From DASZIT01 sp963819695 (GTDB lineage Bacteria; Actinomycetota; Acidimicrobiia; Acidimicrobiales; RAAP-2): 64,000 nucleotides of DNA. A model generated the notes under the pieces. It was given only the letters and a program-made list of their open reading frames with translations, did no database searches and was not told the origin of the DNA. Location: positions 1,612,001 through 1,676,000 of the forward strand of contig CAWFXD010000001.1 of NCBI GenBank assembly GCA_963819695.1. The letters run 5' to 3'. Below are positions 19,027 through 31,079 of this stretch, one piece after another (within the stretch, counting starts at the first letter, position 1; each line of letters begins with the position of its first letter). Position numbers and translations under genes: made by a program.

Positions 19027-19641
19027 GTGCTGGCGGTGGGGCTGACGGGAGGAATCGGGGCGGGCAAGTCAATGGTGGCCAACCTGCTGGTGGGGAAAGG
19101 CGCGGTCCTGATCGACGCCGATCGGGTCGCCCGGGAGGTGGTCATCCCCGGCGGCCCCGCCTACCAACCGATGGTCGACCGGTTCGGCCCCGGGATTCTC
19201 GACACCGACGGGAACATCGACCGCCCGGCGGTAGCCGCCATCGTGTTCGGGAACCCGGAGGCGCTGGCCGACCTCAACGCCATCACCCATCCGGCCATCG
19301 GGGTGGCGATGATCCAGCGGAAGGACGAGTTCGCCGACACCGACGACATCGTCGTCCTCGACATCCCGCTGCTGAAGCCGGTGCACCGGGAGACTCTCTC
19401 CCTGGCCGCGGTGGTGGTGGTCGACACCCCGGTGGACATCGCCCTCGACCGCCTGGTCAATCTCCGGGGGATGGCCCGGGAGGACGCCGAGGCCCGGGTC
19501 GCCGCCCAGATCGATCGCCCGACCCGGCTGGAGGGGGCCGACCTGGTCGTCGACAATTCCGGGGACGAGCAGCACCTGGCCGGGGAGGTGGACCGGGTCT
19601 GGGGCGAGCTGGTGAAGCTCCGGAGCCGGGGCGGGGACTGA
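19027..19641 (+). CDS. coaE: Dephospho-CoA kinase
   Basis: Catalyses the last step of coenzyme A synthesis, ATP-dependent phosphorylation of dephospho-CoA at the 3' ribose hydroxyl. The 204-residue protein begins with the P-loop VGLTGGIGAGKSMV. It continues with LIDADRVAREVV and the lid-region segment GMAREDAEARVAAQ, all standard for CoaE. GTG at 19027 places the P-loop at the usual N-terminal position and has CGGAG upstream. The single-domain form is full length; there is no fused C-terminal GrpB-like domain as in mycobacteria. Confidence 0.94.
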   Translation: MLAVGLTGGIGAGKSMVANLLVGKGAVLIDADRVAREVVIPGGPAYQPMVDRFGPGILDTDGNIDRPAVAAIVFGNPEALADLNAITHPAIGVAMIQRKDEFADTDDIVVLDIPLLKPVHRETLSLAAVVVVDTPVDIALDRLVNLRGMAREDAEARVAAQIDRPTRLEGADLVVDNSGDEQHLAGEVDRVWGELVKLRSRGGD

Positions 19642-19679
19642 CGGTTTCCGGCTCGGGATCGGGTGTCACACCCCCCCTG

Positions 19680-19685
19680 TACCAT
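19680..19685 (+). promoter_or_regulatory. Leaderless -10 element for uvrB
   Basis: TACCAT, then seven bases, then the uvrB GTG at 19693. This supports GTG 19693 over the longer reading from 19663. No LexA-type box is visible next to it. Confidence 0.6.
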
Positions 19686-19692
19686 CGACGGA

Positions 19693-21822
19693 GTGCCTGA
19701 ATTCGAGGTCGTTTCCCCATTTCGCCCGTCCGGCGACCAACCCGAGGCCATCCGAGACCTGGTGGCCGGGGTGGAGCGCGGGGACCGGTATCAGACCCTG
19801 CTGGGGATCACCGGCTCGGGGAAGACCGCCACCATCGCCTGGACGGTCGAGGCGCTCCAGCGCCCGACGCTGATCATCGAGCCGAACAAGTCGCTGGCCG
19901 CCCAGCTGGCCTCCGAGCTCAAGGGCTTCTTCCCCCACAACCGGGTCGAGTACTTCGTCTCGTACTACGACTACTACCAGCCTGAGGCCTACGTGCCGTC
20001 GTCGGACACCTATATCGAGAAGGACTCGTCCATCAACGACGAGATCGACCGGTTGCGTCACGCCACCACCTCCTCACTGTTGCTGCGGTCGGACACCATC
20101 GTGGTCGCCTCGGTCTCCTGCATCTACGGCCTCGGTTCCCCCGACGAGTACCGCAACCGGATCGTCGCCCTCAAGCCCGGTGAGGTCCACGACCAGCGGT
20201 CGTTGCTCCGCCGCCTGGTCGAGCTGCAGTACACCCGCAACGACCTGACCCTGTCCCGGGGCCAGTTCCGGGCCCGGGGGGACACGGTGGAGATCCATGC
20301 CGCCTACGAGGAACAGGCGGTGAGGATCGAGTTCTTCGGTGACACCATCGAGCGGATCCGGCCCTTCGATGTGATGACCGGTGAGATCGGCGACGACCTC
20401 GAGGAGTTGGTCATCTTCGCCAAGACCCACTACGGGACCGGCGACGAGAAGATGCGGAAGGCGATCCTGGGAATCGAATCGGAGCTCCGGGAGCGACTGG
20501 TCGAGCTCGAGGGCGCCGGCAAGCTCCTCGAGAGCCAGCGCCTCCGGATGCGGACCGAGTACGACCTCGAGATGCTGGCGGAGACCGGGGTGTGCGCCGG
20601 GGTGGAGAACTACAGCCGCCACCTCGACGGCCGCCAGCCGGGGGAGGCGCCCTTCACCCTCCTCGACTTCTTCCCCAAGGACTTCCTGGTGGTGCTGGAC
20701 GAGAGCCACGTGGCGGTTCCCCAGCTCCGGGGCCAGTTCGCCGGAGACCGGTCGCGCAAGGAGACGCTGGTCGATCACGGGTTCCGGCTCCCGTCGGCGG
20801 TGGACAACCGTCCGCTCCGGTTCGAGGAGTTCATCGAGCGCACCGGGCAGACCATCATGCTGTCGGCGACCCCGGGGCCGTGGGAATTCGAGCACAGCAC
20901 CCAGGTGGTGGAGCAGGTGATCCGTCCCACCGGCCTGCTCGACCCCGAAGTGGACATCCGGCCCACCACCGGGCAGATCGACGACCTGCGGGAGCGCATC
21001 GACGCCACCGTGGCCGACGGCTACCGGGTGCTGGTCACCACCCTGACCAAAAAGATGGCCGAGGATCTCACCGCCTATCTGGCCGAGCACGGGGTTCGGG
21101 TCGAGTACCTCCACTCCGACGTGGACACCATGGCCCGGATCGAGCTGCTCCGGGAGCTGCGGATGGGGATGTTCGACGTCCTGGTCGGCATCAACCTGTT
21201 GCGGGAGGGCCTCGACCTCCCCGAGGTCGCCCTGGTGGCCATCCTGGATGCCGACAAGGAGGGCTTCCTGCGCTCGTCGTCCTCGCTCATCCAGACCATG
21301 GGCCGGGCCGCCCGGAATGTGAACGGACGGGTGATCATGTACGCCGACACGGTGACCGAGTCGATGACCACCGCCATCGGGGAGACCCAGCGGCGGCGGG
21401 CCCGGCAGATCGCCTACAACCAGGCCCACGGCATCGATCCCCAGACCATCACCAAGGCGGTGTCCGACATCCTCCAGCGGGTCCGGAGCGACGGGAGCGG
21501 GGAGGAGGTCCTCAGCCCCGGTCGTGCCCGTCGGGCGGGAGCCCGGCGCGCCACCGAGCGCCGTCCCGGCGGGGTCGATCCCCGGGCGGCGGCAGCCGAG
21601 TTGGCCGGTGCCATCGGGCCGGATGCCGATCAGCTTTCCGGCCTCATCCACGAGTTGGACCTCGAGATGCAGCGGGCGGCCGAGGAGTTGCGATTCGAAG
21701 AGGCCGCACTCCTCCGCGACGAGGTGGCCGAACTCCGCGCCCTGCTGGTGACCGACCCGGTCGACGGCTCCGCCGTCCTCCCCGGACAGACCGCCGACAT
21801 CGATGTCCCGGCGGAAGTTTGA
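19693..21822 (+). CDS. uvrB: Excinuclease ABC subunit B
   Basis: Damage-verifying helicase-like subunit of nucleotide excision repair, 709 residues. Motifs in order: Walker A GITGSGKTATIAW, the beta-hairpin region YYDYYQPEAYVPSSDTYIEK, the DEAD-like DESHV, helicase motif VLVGINLLREGLDLPEV, motif VI MGRAARNV, and a C-terminal UVR domain (HELDLEMQRAAEELRFEEAALLRDE) that contacts UvrC. The GTG at 19693 begins the conserved N terminus VPEFEVVSPFRPSGDQPEAI and has a leaderless -10. uvrA follows after 39 bases with its own -10. Confidence 0.97.
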   Translation: MPEFEVVSPFRPSGDQPEAIRDLVAGVERGDRYQTLLGITGSGKTATIAWTVEALQRPTLIIEPNKSLAAQLASELKGFFPHNRVEYFVSYYDYYQPEAYVPSSDTYIEKDSSINDEIDRLRHATTSSLLLRSDTIVVASVSCIYGLGSPDEYRNRIVALKPGEVHDQRSLLRRLVELQYTRNDLTLSRGQFRARGDTVEIHAAYEEQAVRIEFFGDTIERIRPFDVMTGEIGDDLEELVIFAKTHYGTGDEKMRKAILGIESELRERLVELEGAGKLLESQRLRMRTEYDLEMLAETGVCAGVENYSRHLDGRQPGEAPFTLLDFFPKDFLVVLDESHVAVPQLRGQFAGDRSRKETLVDHGFRLPSAVDNRPLRFEEFIERTGQTIMLSATPGPWEFEHSTQVVEQVIRPTGLLDPEVDIRPTTGQIDDLRERIDATVADGYRVLVTTLTKKMAEDLTAYLAEHGVRVEYLHSDVDTMARIELLRELRMGMFDVLVGINLLREGLDLPEVALVAILDADKEGFLRSSSSLIQTMGRAARNVNGRVIMYADTVTESMTTAIGETQRRRARQIAYNQAHGIDPQTITKAVSDILQRVRSDGSGEEVLSPGRARRAGARRATERRPGGVDPRAAAAELAGAIGPDADQLSGLIHELDLEMQRAAEELRFEEAALLRDEVAELRALLVTDPVDGSAVLPGQTADIDVPAEV

Positions 21823-21848
21823 GCGCCCGGGCCCCCTCCACCCACCGG

Positions 21849-21854
21849 TATCCT
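21849..21854 (+). promoter_or_regulatory. Leaderless -10 element for uvrA
   Basis: TATCCT followed by seven bases and the ATG at 21862, immediately downstream of the uvrB stop. It suggests uvrA has its own promoter as well as any read-through. Confidence 0.6.
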
Positions 21855-21861
21855 CACCGCC

Positions 21862-24870
<3,009 letters not shown>

Positions 24871-24908
24871 CCCCGGGGACGGCGCCGGCCGACCTCCGGA
24901 GGGGACGG

Positions 24909-26030
24909 TCAGACGGTGGCCAGCATGCGCTCGAGGGCCACCCGGGCCCAGCCCGCGGTCTCCTCGTCGACGGTGATGCGGTTGCGGACCTCGCCGGCCA
25001 CCAGGCCCTCGAGGACCCAGGCCAGGTGGGGGGCGTCGATCCGGAACATCGTCGAGCACGGGCAGACCAGAGGATCGAGAGAAACCACCGTCTTGTCGGG
25101 CGTCTCGTCGTCCAGCCGTTTGACCAGGTGGATTTCGGTGCCGACCCCGATCACCGATCCGACCGGGGCATCGGCCACCGCCTGGATGATGAAGTCGGTG
25201 GATCCGACCTGATCGGCCACTTCCACCACATCGTGGGAACACTCGGGATGGACCACCACCAGGCCGCCGGGGTGCTCGGCCCGAAAGGCGTCGATGTGGG
25301 CCGGCCGGAACCGCTGGTGGACCGAACAGTGGCCCTGCCACAACAGGAGGGCCGCGGACTTGAGGGTGATGTCGTCCAGACCGCCCCGGTCGAGCCGGGG
25401 GTTCCACACCCCCATGTCCCCGTGGTCGTAGCCGAGGTCGAACCCGGTGTTCCGGCCCAGATGCTGGTCGGGGAAGAAGAGGACCTGGTCGCCCTGGCCC
25501 GTCCCACGATGGCCGGGCCCGCCGCCCAGTGCCCAGTTCAGGACGGCACGGGCATTGGAGGAGGTGCACACCGAGCCGCCGTGACGGCCGACGAACGCCT
25601 TCAGCGCCGCCGAGGAGTTCATGTAGGTGACGGGGATCACCCGTTCGGTATCGGTAACCGAGGCCAGCACGTCCCAGGCCTCCTCCACCGAGTCGATGTC
25701 GGCCATGTCGGCCATCGAGCAGCCGGCGTTGAGGTCGGGAAGGATCACCTGCTGATGGTCCCCGGTGAGGATGTCGGCGGATTCGGCCATGAAATGCACG
25801 CCGCAGAAGACGACGAACTCGGCCTCGGTCTGGTCGGCGGCGATCCGGGACAGCCCGAACGAGTCGCCGCGGGCATCCGCCCAGCGCATGACCTCGTCCC
25901 GCTGGTAGTGATGCCCCAGGATGATCGAGCGCGGTCCGAGGCTGGCCTTGGCCCCGGCGATCCAGGCCGTCAACTCGTCGGGGTGCGCCGTGGTATAGCG
26001 CTCGGGGAGCGCCGTCTGGAGCCGAACCAT
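24909..26030 (-). CDS. nadA: Quinolinate synthase A
   Basis: Condenses iminoaspartate with dihydroxyacetone phosphate to form quinolinate in NAD biosynthesis, 373 residues. Three cysteines that fit the [4Fe-4S] ligands are seen in NAGCSMAD (about residue 103), HPECSHDV (about 267) and CPCSTMF (about 325). LGHHYQRDEV near the N terminus is the usual substrate-binding segment. ATG at 26030 is used because homology begins there; the longer reading to 26255 runs into the divergent uvrC upstream region. No nadB or nadC lies nearby, so the other pathway genes must be elsewhere. It is convergent with uvrA. Confidence 0.95.
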   Translation of the reverse strand: MVRLQTALPERYTTAHPDELTAWIAGAKASLGPRSIILGHHYQRDEVMRWADARGDSFGLSRIAADQTEAEFVVFCGVHFMAESADILTGDHQQVILPDLNAGCSMADMADIDSVEEAWDVLASVTDTERVIPVTYMNSSAALKAFVGRHGGSVCTSSNARAVLNWALGGGPGHRGTGQGDQVLFFPDQHLGRNTGFDLGYDHGDMGVWNPRLDRGGLDDITLKSAALLLWQGHCSVHQRFRPAHIDAFRAEHPGGLVVVHPECSHDVVEVADQVGSTDFIIQAVADAPVGSVIGVGTEIHLVKRLDDETPDKTVVSLDPLVCPCSTMFRIDAPHLAWVLEGLVAGEVRNRITVDEETAGWARVALERMLATV

Positions 26031-26235
26031 GTCGTGTACTACCCCCTTGGGGAGGCGCTCCGGTAGTGGCCGGCGGGGACAGCCTGGTCGCCCATCCGCG
26101 GGGTTGTCGGCCCCGGAGCGGTATATGTCACCGGAAAACCAGGCCGGTGTCCTCCCAGTGTATGCGGATCCGGCCAATTGGCGACGCACCCCGAGAGTGA
26201 ACGGCTCCGGCCGCCGGACACGGCACACTGTTGGC

Positions 26236-28185
26236 GTGGTTACCAGGCCAGCCACCGGAACCGTCCCCGACGCTCCCGGCTCCTACCAATTCGTCGACGC
26301 CCACGACCGGATCATCTACGTGGGCAAGGCCAAATCACTCCGGCAGCGCCTCAATTCCTACTTTCAGGACCCGCTGGGGCTGGCCCCCCGCACCGCTCAG
26401 ATGGTGGAGCACGCCGACCACGTCGAGTGGATGGTGGTGGACAGCGAGGCGGAAGCGCTCCTCCTCGAGCACAACCTGATCAAGGAGTTCCAGCCCCGTT
26501 ACAACGTCCGGCTGAAGGACGACAAGAGCTATCCGTGGCTGGCGGTGACGGTGAACGACGAATGGCCGCGCCCGGCGGTGGTCCGGGGGCGCAAGCGAAA
26601 GGGGGTCCAGTACTTCGGCCCGTATCCGAACGTCGGCGCCATCCGCGACACCTTGGATCTTCTCCTGCGGACCTATCCGGTCCGCACCTGTTCCGATGCC
26701 AAGTTCGGACGTCATCAACGTCTCGGCCGCCCGTGTCTGATGTACCACATCGAGCGTTGCGCAGGACCGTGTGTGGGACTCGTCGAACATGATGAGTACG
26801 ACCAGCTGGTCGCCGATCTGATGGCCTTCCTGGGCGGGGACACCGGTCCCCTCGAGCGGGGGCTCGAGTCGGCGATGAAGGAAGCCTCGGGAGCCCTCGA
26901 GTTCGAGCGGGCGTCGGTGCTCCGGGACAAGCTGGAAGCCATCCGCGCCGCCGATGCCGTCCGCCAGATGGAGCTCGAACGGCCCGAGGACCTCGACGTC
27001 ATCGGCCTGGCCGAGGACGAACTGGAGGCGGCGGTCCAGGTCTTCCAGGTCCGGAAGGGAAAGGTGGTGGGTCGTCTGGCTCTGTTCGTGGACAAAGTGG
27101 AGGACCTCACCCCCGCCCAGCTCATCGGCCGGATCCTGGTCGATGTCTACGCCGACTCCGTCTCCGGGGTCCCCAAGCAGGTGTTGGTGCCGACCATGCC
27201 TGATGACGTGGAAGCGGTCTGCGCCTACCTGGCCGAGCGCCGCGGGGGTCCGGTGGCGGTGCGGGTGCCGGTCCGGGGCCCGAAGCGGTCGTTGCAGGAG
27301 ACCGTCACCCACAATGCCGAAGAAGCTTTTCTCCGGCACCGCCTGCACCGGACCTCGGACCACAACAGCCGGGCCCGGGCCCTCGAGTCACTTCAGCGGG
27401 AGCTGTCGCTGCCGACTGCGCCACTGCGGATCGAGTGCTACGACATGAGCCACCTGCAGGGCACCGACTACGTGGGCTCGATGGTGGTGTTCGAGGACGG
27501 TCTGGCCAAGCGGAGCGACTACCGCCACTACAAGGTCGCCACCGTGGCCGGCAATGACGACTACGCGGCCATGGAGGAGGTGCTGACCCGGAGGTTGACC
27601 GCCCTGTTGGCCGAGGACACCCCCGGACCGACGGCTCAGCCGGATCACAACGGCGATGGCACCGACGTCGCCACCGTCGCCCGGAGCAAGCGCCGGTTCG
27701 CCTATCCGCCGCAGCTGCTGCTGCTCGACGGGGGATTGGGGCAGCTTCACGTCGGGGTCAAAGTGCTCGAACGGCTGGGCCTCACCGATCGGGTGCCGAT
27801 CGCCGCCCTGGCCAAGAGCTTCGAGGAGGTCTACCTGCCCGGCAGCTCCGAACCGATCCGGCTGCCCCGGCAATCGGAAGCCCTCTATCTCCTGCAACGG
27901 CTCCGTGACGAAGCCCACCGCTTTGCCATCTCCTACCACCGCACCCTCCGGGGCAAGCGGATGGTCGCCGGGGTGCTCGACGGCATCGACGGGCTGGGAC
28001 CCAAGCGCCGGGCCCGACTGCTCGACCAGTTCGGCGGTCTCGCCTCGCTCCGCAAGGCGTCCAAGGAGGAGCTGCTGTCGGTGTCCTGGCTCCCGGCCAC
28101 CGTCGGCGCCGCGGTGTTCGACCGCATCCACACCCCCATGTCCCCGAGCGGGCCGGCGGCCCGACGTGCAAAGGTAGATCTATGA
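26236..28185 (+). CDS. uvrC: Excinuclease ABC subunit C
   Basis: Dual-incision nuclease of nucleotide excision repair, 649 residues. The N-terminal GIY-YIG domain shows APGSYQFVDAHDRIIYVGKA. The UVR domain is in the middle (LESAMKEASGALEFERASVL), the RNase H-like domain has ECYDMSHLQGTDYVGSMVVF, and a C-terminal helix-hairpin-helix pair is in DGIDGLGPKRRARLLDQF. GTG at 26236 gives the conserved N terminus; the reading frame upstream to 26029 is not family-like. A weaker CACACT lies six bases upstream of the start. The stop overlaps the rapZ start as ATGA. Confidence 0.96.
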   Translation: MVTRPATGTVPDAPGSYQFVDAHDRIIYVGKAKSLRQRLNSYFQDPLGLAPRTAQMVEHADHVEWMVVDSEAEALLLEHNLIKEFQPRYNVRLKDDKSYPWLAVTVNDEWPRPAVVRGRKRKGVQYFGPYPNVGAIRDTLDLLLRTYPVRTCSDAKFGRHQRLGRPCLMYHIERCAGPCVGLVEHDEYDQLVADLMAFLGGDTGPLERGLESAMKEASGALEFERASVLRDKLEAIRAADAVRQMELERPEDLDVIGLAEDELEAAVQVFQVRKGKVVGRLALFVDKVEDLTPAQLIGRILVDVYADSVSGVPKQVLVPTMPDDVEAVCAYLAERRGGPVAVRVPVRGPKRSLQETVTHNAEEAFLRHRLHRTSDHNSRARALESLQRELSLPTAPLRIECYDMSHLQGTDYVGSMVVFEDGLAKRSDYRHYKVATVAGNDDYAAMEEVLTRRLTALLAEDTPGPTAQPDHNGDGTDVATVARSKRRFAYPPQLLLLDGGLGQLHVGVKVLERLGLTDRVPIAALAKSFEEVYLPGSSEPIRLPRQSEALYLLQRLRDEAHRFAISYHRTLRGKRMVAGVLDGIDGLGPKRRARLLDQFGGLASLRKASKEELLSVSWLPATVGAAVFDRIHTPMSPSGPAARRAKVDL

Positions 28186-29033
28186 GCGAGTACCTGGTGG
28201 TGACCGGCATGTCCGGTGCCGGCCGCTCCACCGCCGGGGCCACCCTCGAGGACATCGGCTGGTTCGTGATCGACAACATGCCCTCTGAGCTCATCTCCAA
28301 GGTCTCGGAGCTGGTGGACGGCAGTGGCGCGGAGATGAAACGGGTGGCCTTCGTGGTCGGGCGCGGTGGGGGAGACCTCGACGACGTGCTGCCGGCGGTC
28401 GACGCCCTGAAGGCCGGGCGCAAACGGGTCCGGATCCTGTTCCTGGACGCGGCCGACGACGTGCTCATCCGCCGCTTCGAGGGAACCCGGCGGCGCCACC
28501 CGCAAGAGGCGCGAGGGGTGGAGGAGTCGATCAACGAGGAGCGGAAGCTCCTGAGCGACATCCGCGACCGGGCCGACCTGGTGGTCGATTCCGGCGAGCT
28601 GAATGTCAACCAGCTCCGGACCCGGCTGATGGAGGTGTTCAGCGAGGAGGATGCCGTCGGCACCATGCGCACCTCCATCCTGTCGTTCGGCTTCAAGTAC
28701 GGGGTGCCGACCGATGTCGACCTGATGTTCGACTGCCGATTCCTCCCCAACCCGTACTGGGACGAGGAGCTGCGGCCCCGTAGCGGGTTGGATGGACCGG
28801 TACGCGACTTCGTCCTTTCCCGCCCGGAGACCACCGAGTTCCTCGAGAAGCTGGACGGCCTCCTGGCCATGCTGGTTCCCGCCTACGTCCGCGAGGGGAA
28901 GTCGTATCTCACCGTGGCCATGGGATGCACCGGTGGCCGGCACCGGTCGGTGGCGCTGGCCGAGGAGCTGGCCTCGCGTCTCGATGCCCACGGAATGCCG
29001 ACCACGGTGTTCCACCGGGACATCGAACGGTGA
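28182..29033 (+). CDS. rapZ: RNase adapter / nucleotide-binding protein RapZ
   Basis: A 283-residue P-loop protein. The N-terminal Walker A is GMSGAGRST, with Arg in place of Lys, as commonly seen in actinobacterial members. The C-terminal domain contains YLTVAMGCTGGRHRSVALAE, the conserved ligand-binding segment. In E. coli RapZ senses glucosamine-6-phosphate and guides RNase E; the role in Actinobacteria is less defined. It is coupled to uvrC (ATGA) and to yvcK (GTGA), the conserved uvrC-rapZ-yvcK operon order. Confidence 0.95.
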   Translation: MSEYLVVTGMSGAGRSTAGATLEDIGWFVIDNMPSELISKVSELVDGSGAEMKRVAFVVGRGGGDLDDVLPAVDALKAGRKRVRILFLDAADDVLIRRFEGTRRRHPQEARGVEESINEERKLLSDIRDRADLVVDSGELNVNQLRTRLMEVFSEEDAVGTMRTSILSFGFKYGVPTDVDLMFDCRFLPNPYWDEELRPRSGLDGPVRDFVLSRPETTEFLEKLDGLLAMLVPAYVREGKSYLTVAMGCTGGRHRSVALAEELASRLDAHGMPTTVFHRDIER

Positions 29034-29920
29034 ACGACTCCGTCGACGAGGGCGGCCGACCCCAGCCCCGGGTGGTGGCGCTCGGGGGCGGCCACGGTCT
29101 GGCGGCCACCCTCCGGTCGGTCCGGACCCTGACCGATTCCATCACTGCGGTGGTGTCGGTGGCCGACGACGGGGGATCCTCCGGTCGGCTGCGCGAGCTG
29201 ATGTGCATCCTGCCCCCGGGAGATCTCCGAAAGTGCCTGGTGGCCCTGGCCGAGCCCGACTCGCTCTTGGCATCGGCCTTTGCCCACCGGTTCAACGAAG
29301 GGGAACTGTCGGGTCATTCGCTGGGCAATCTGGTCCTGGCCCGGCTGATGGAGGCCGCCGGCGACCCGATCCGCGGCCTCGACGAGGCGGCCCGGCTGCT
29401 CGGGATCCGGGGCCGGGTGCTTCCGGCCACCACCGAGCTGGTGGTCCTGAAGGCAGAGATCGAGGGCGGCTCGGTGTCCGGCCAGGTGGCGGTGATGGCG
29501 AACGACGGTATTCGCCGGGTATCGCTGGTCCCCGGTGACGCGGTGGCCCCCGGGCCGGTGCTCGACGCCATCCGATCGGCAGATCTCATCGTGCTGGGTC
29601 CCGGGTCGCTGTTCACCAGTGTGTTGGCCGCCATCGCGGTGCCGGGGATCACCGATGCCATCGAGGCATCGTCGGGTCGGACCGTCTACGTGTGCAATCT
29701 CCGCCCCCAGGTCCCCGAAACCGCCGGATTCGACGTGGGCATGCACATAACTGCCCTGGTGGCGCACGGTGTCGACGCCGACGTCGCCGTCTACGATCCC
29801 CGCGGGCTGGCGCTGGGCACCCCGTCGATCCCGGTCGTCGAAGCCTCGCTGAGCCGACCCAACGGATTGGCCCATGACCCGGCGAAACTGGCGAATGTGC
29901 TCTCGGATCTGCTCGGATGA
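29030..29920 (+). CDS. yvcK: YvcK/CofD-like gluconeogenesis factor
   Basis: A 296-residue protein of the YvcK family, known to bind UDP-GlcNAc and to influence cell shape and growth on gluconeogenic carbon. Motifs are ALGGGHGLAATLRSVR at the N terminus, SVADDGGSSGRLRE, PPGDLRKCLVALA, and LGPGSLFTSVL in the second half. GTG at 29030 overlaps the rapZ stop as GTGA. The usual downstream partner whiA is not present: only 99 bases separate this stop from gap. Confidence 0.94.
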   Translation: MNDSVDEGGRPQPRVVALGGGHGLAATLRSVRTLTDSITAVVSVADDGGSSGRLRELMCILPPGDLRKCLVALAEPDSLLASAFAHRFNEGELSGHSLGNLVLARLMEAAGDPIRGLDEAARLLGIRGRVLPATTELVVLKAEIEGGSVSGQVAVMANDGIRRVSLVPGDAVAPGPVLDAIRSADLIVLGPGSLFTSVLAAIAVPGITDAIEASSGRTVYVCNLRPQVPETAGFDVGMHITALVAHGVDADVAVYDPRGLALGTPSIPVVEASLSRPNGLAHDPAKLANVLSDLLG

Positions 29921-29991
29921 CCCGACGGCGTATCCTGTTGGCCTAGCTTTGGTCGCCGGACGTCGCGGGTCGGAATCGGGGACGTCATCGG

Positions 29992-29997
29992 TATCGT
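29992..29997 (+). promoter_or_regulatory. Candidate -10 for the gap-pgk-tpiA operon
   Basis: TATCGT 22 bases before the gap ATG, with a Shine-Dalgarno AGAGAGG at 30003-30009 in between. The gene therefore appears to have a short leader rather than being leaderless. Confidence 0.45.
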
Positions 29998-30019
29998 GAA
30001 CTAGAGAGGTACTACAGCA

Positions 30020-31045
30020 ATGACCGTACGGGTCGGTATCAACGGGTTCGGGCGCATCGGTCGCAACTACCTCCGGGCGGCCCGGGCCATCGGGGCCGAC
30101 ATCGAGGTCGTCGCCATCAACGACCTGACCTCCGCCGAGACCCTCGCCCATCTGCTCAAGTACGACTCCACCCACGGCCGGTTCGGATCCGAGGTCAAGG
30201 TGGACTCCACCCAGATCATCCTCGACTCGGGACCCATCGCCGTCCTGGCCGAGCGCGATCCGCTGGCCCTCCCGTGGGGCGAGCTCGGTGTCGAGGTGGT
30301 GATCGAGTCGACCGGGTTGTTCACCACCCGCGAAACCGCCGCCGCCCATCTGTCCGGCGGAGCGTCCCGGGTCATCGTCTCGGCACCGGCTTCCGGGGTC
30401 GACGCCACCTTCGTGATGGGGGTGAACGACCACGAATTCGATCCGGACACCCACTTCGTGGTGTCCAACGCGTCGTGTACCACCAACTGTTTCGTGCCCC
30501 TGGTGAAAGTGCTCGACGACGCTTTTGGCATCGAGAGCGGGCTGATGACCACGGTCCACGCCTTCACCAACGATCAGAATCTGCTGGATCTCCCGCACAA
30601 GGATCTGAGACGGGCACGTTCCGCCCCGGTGAACATCGTGCCGGCCTCCACCGGGGCGGCCCGGGCCACCGGGCTGGTGCTTCCCTCCATGCAGGGGCGG
30701 CTGGACGGCTCGGCCTTCCGGGTTCCGGTGTCCGACGGCTCGATCACCGACTTCACCGCGGTGGTCCCCGGGGCGGTGAGCGTCGAACAGGTCAACCGGG
30801 CGTTCGCCGAAGCCGCCGCCTCCGGTCCGCTCTCCAAGTACCTGGTGTACACCGACGACCCGATCGTGTCCTCCGACATCGTCGGCAGCCCGGCCTCCTG
30901 CACCTTCGACGCCGGGCTGACGATGGTCATGCCCTCCGCCTCCGGGATCACCTTGGTCAAGATCCAGGGGTGGTACGACAACGAGTGGGGCTACGCCAAC
31001 CGTCTGGTCGATCTCTCCATCGTGATCGGCGGCGTCGGCGCCTGA
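30020..31045 (+). CDS. gap: Glyceraldehyde-3-phosphate dehydrogenase, type I
   Basis: Glycolytic oxidation of glyceraldehyde-3-phosphate to 1,3-bisphosphoglycerate with NAD, 341 residues. The N-terminal Rossmann motif is VGINGFGRIGRN. The catalytic Cys lies in SNASCTTNC at about residue 153, and the sugar-phosphate site follows in TVHAFTNDQ. The C terminus has WYDNEWGYANRLVDL. ATG at 30020 has a good Shine-Dalgarno. It is the first gene of a gap-pgk-tpiA run that continues toward secG. Confidence 0.97.
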   Translation: MTVRVGINGFGRIGRNYLRAARAIGADIEVVAINDLTSAETLAHLLKYDSTHGRFGSEVKVDSTQIILDSGPIAVLAERDPLALPWGELGVEVVIESTGLFTTRETAAAHLSGGASRVIVSAPASGVDATFVMGVNDHEFDPDTHFVVSNASCTTNCFVPLVKVLDDAFGIESGLMTTVHAFTNDQNLLDLPHKDLRRARSAPVNIVPASTGAARATGLVLPSMQGRLDGSAFRVPVSDGSITDFTAVVPGAVSVEQVNRAFAEAAASGPLSKYLVYTDDPIVSSDIVGSPASCTFDAGLTMVMPSASGITLVKIQGWYDNEWGYANRLVDLSIVIGGVGA

Positions 31046-31079
31046 GGGCGCCGACCGGGAGCTGGGGGGCACAACGACA

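Noticed and set aside
19640..19700. LexA/SOS box before uvrB or uvrA
   Set aside because: No TCGAAC-type palindrome with four-base centre is visible near either start; only leaderless -10 elements are present.
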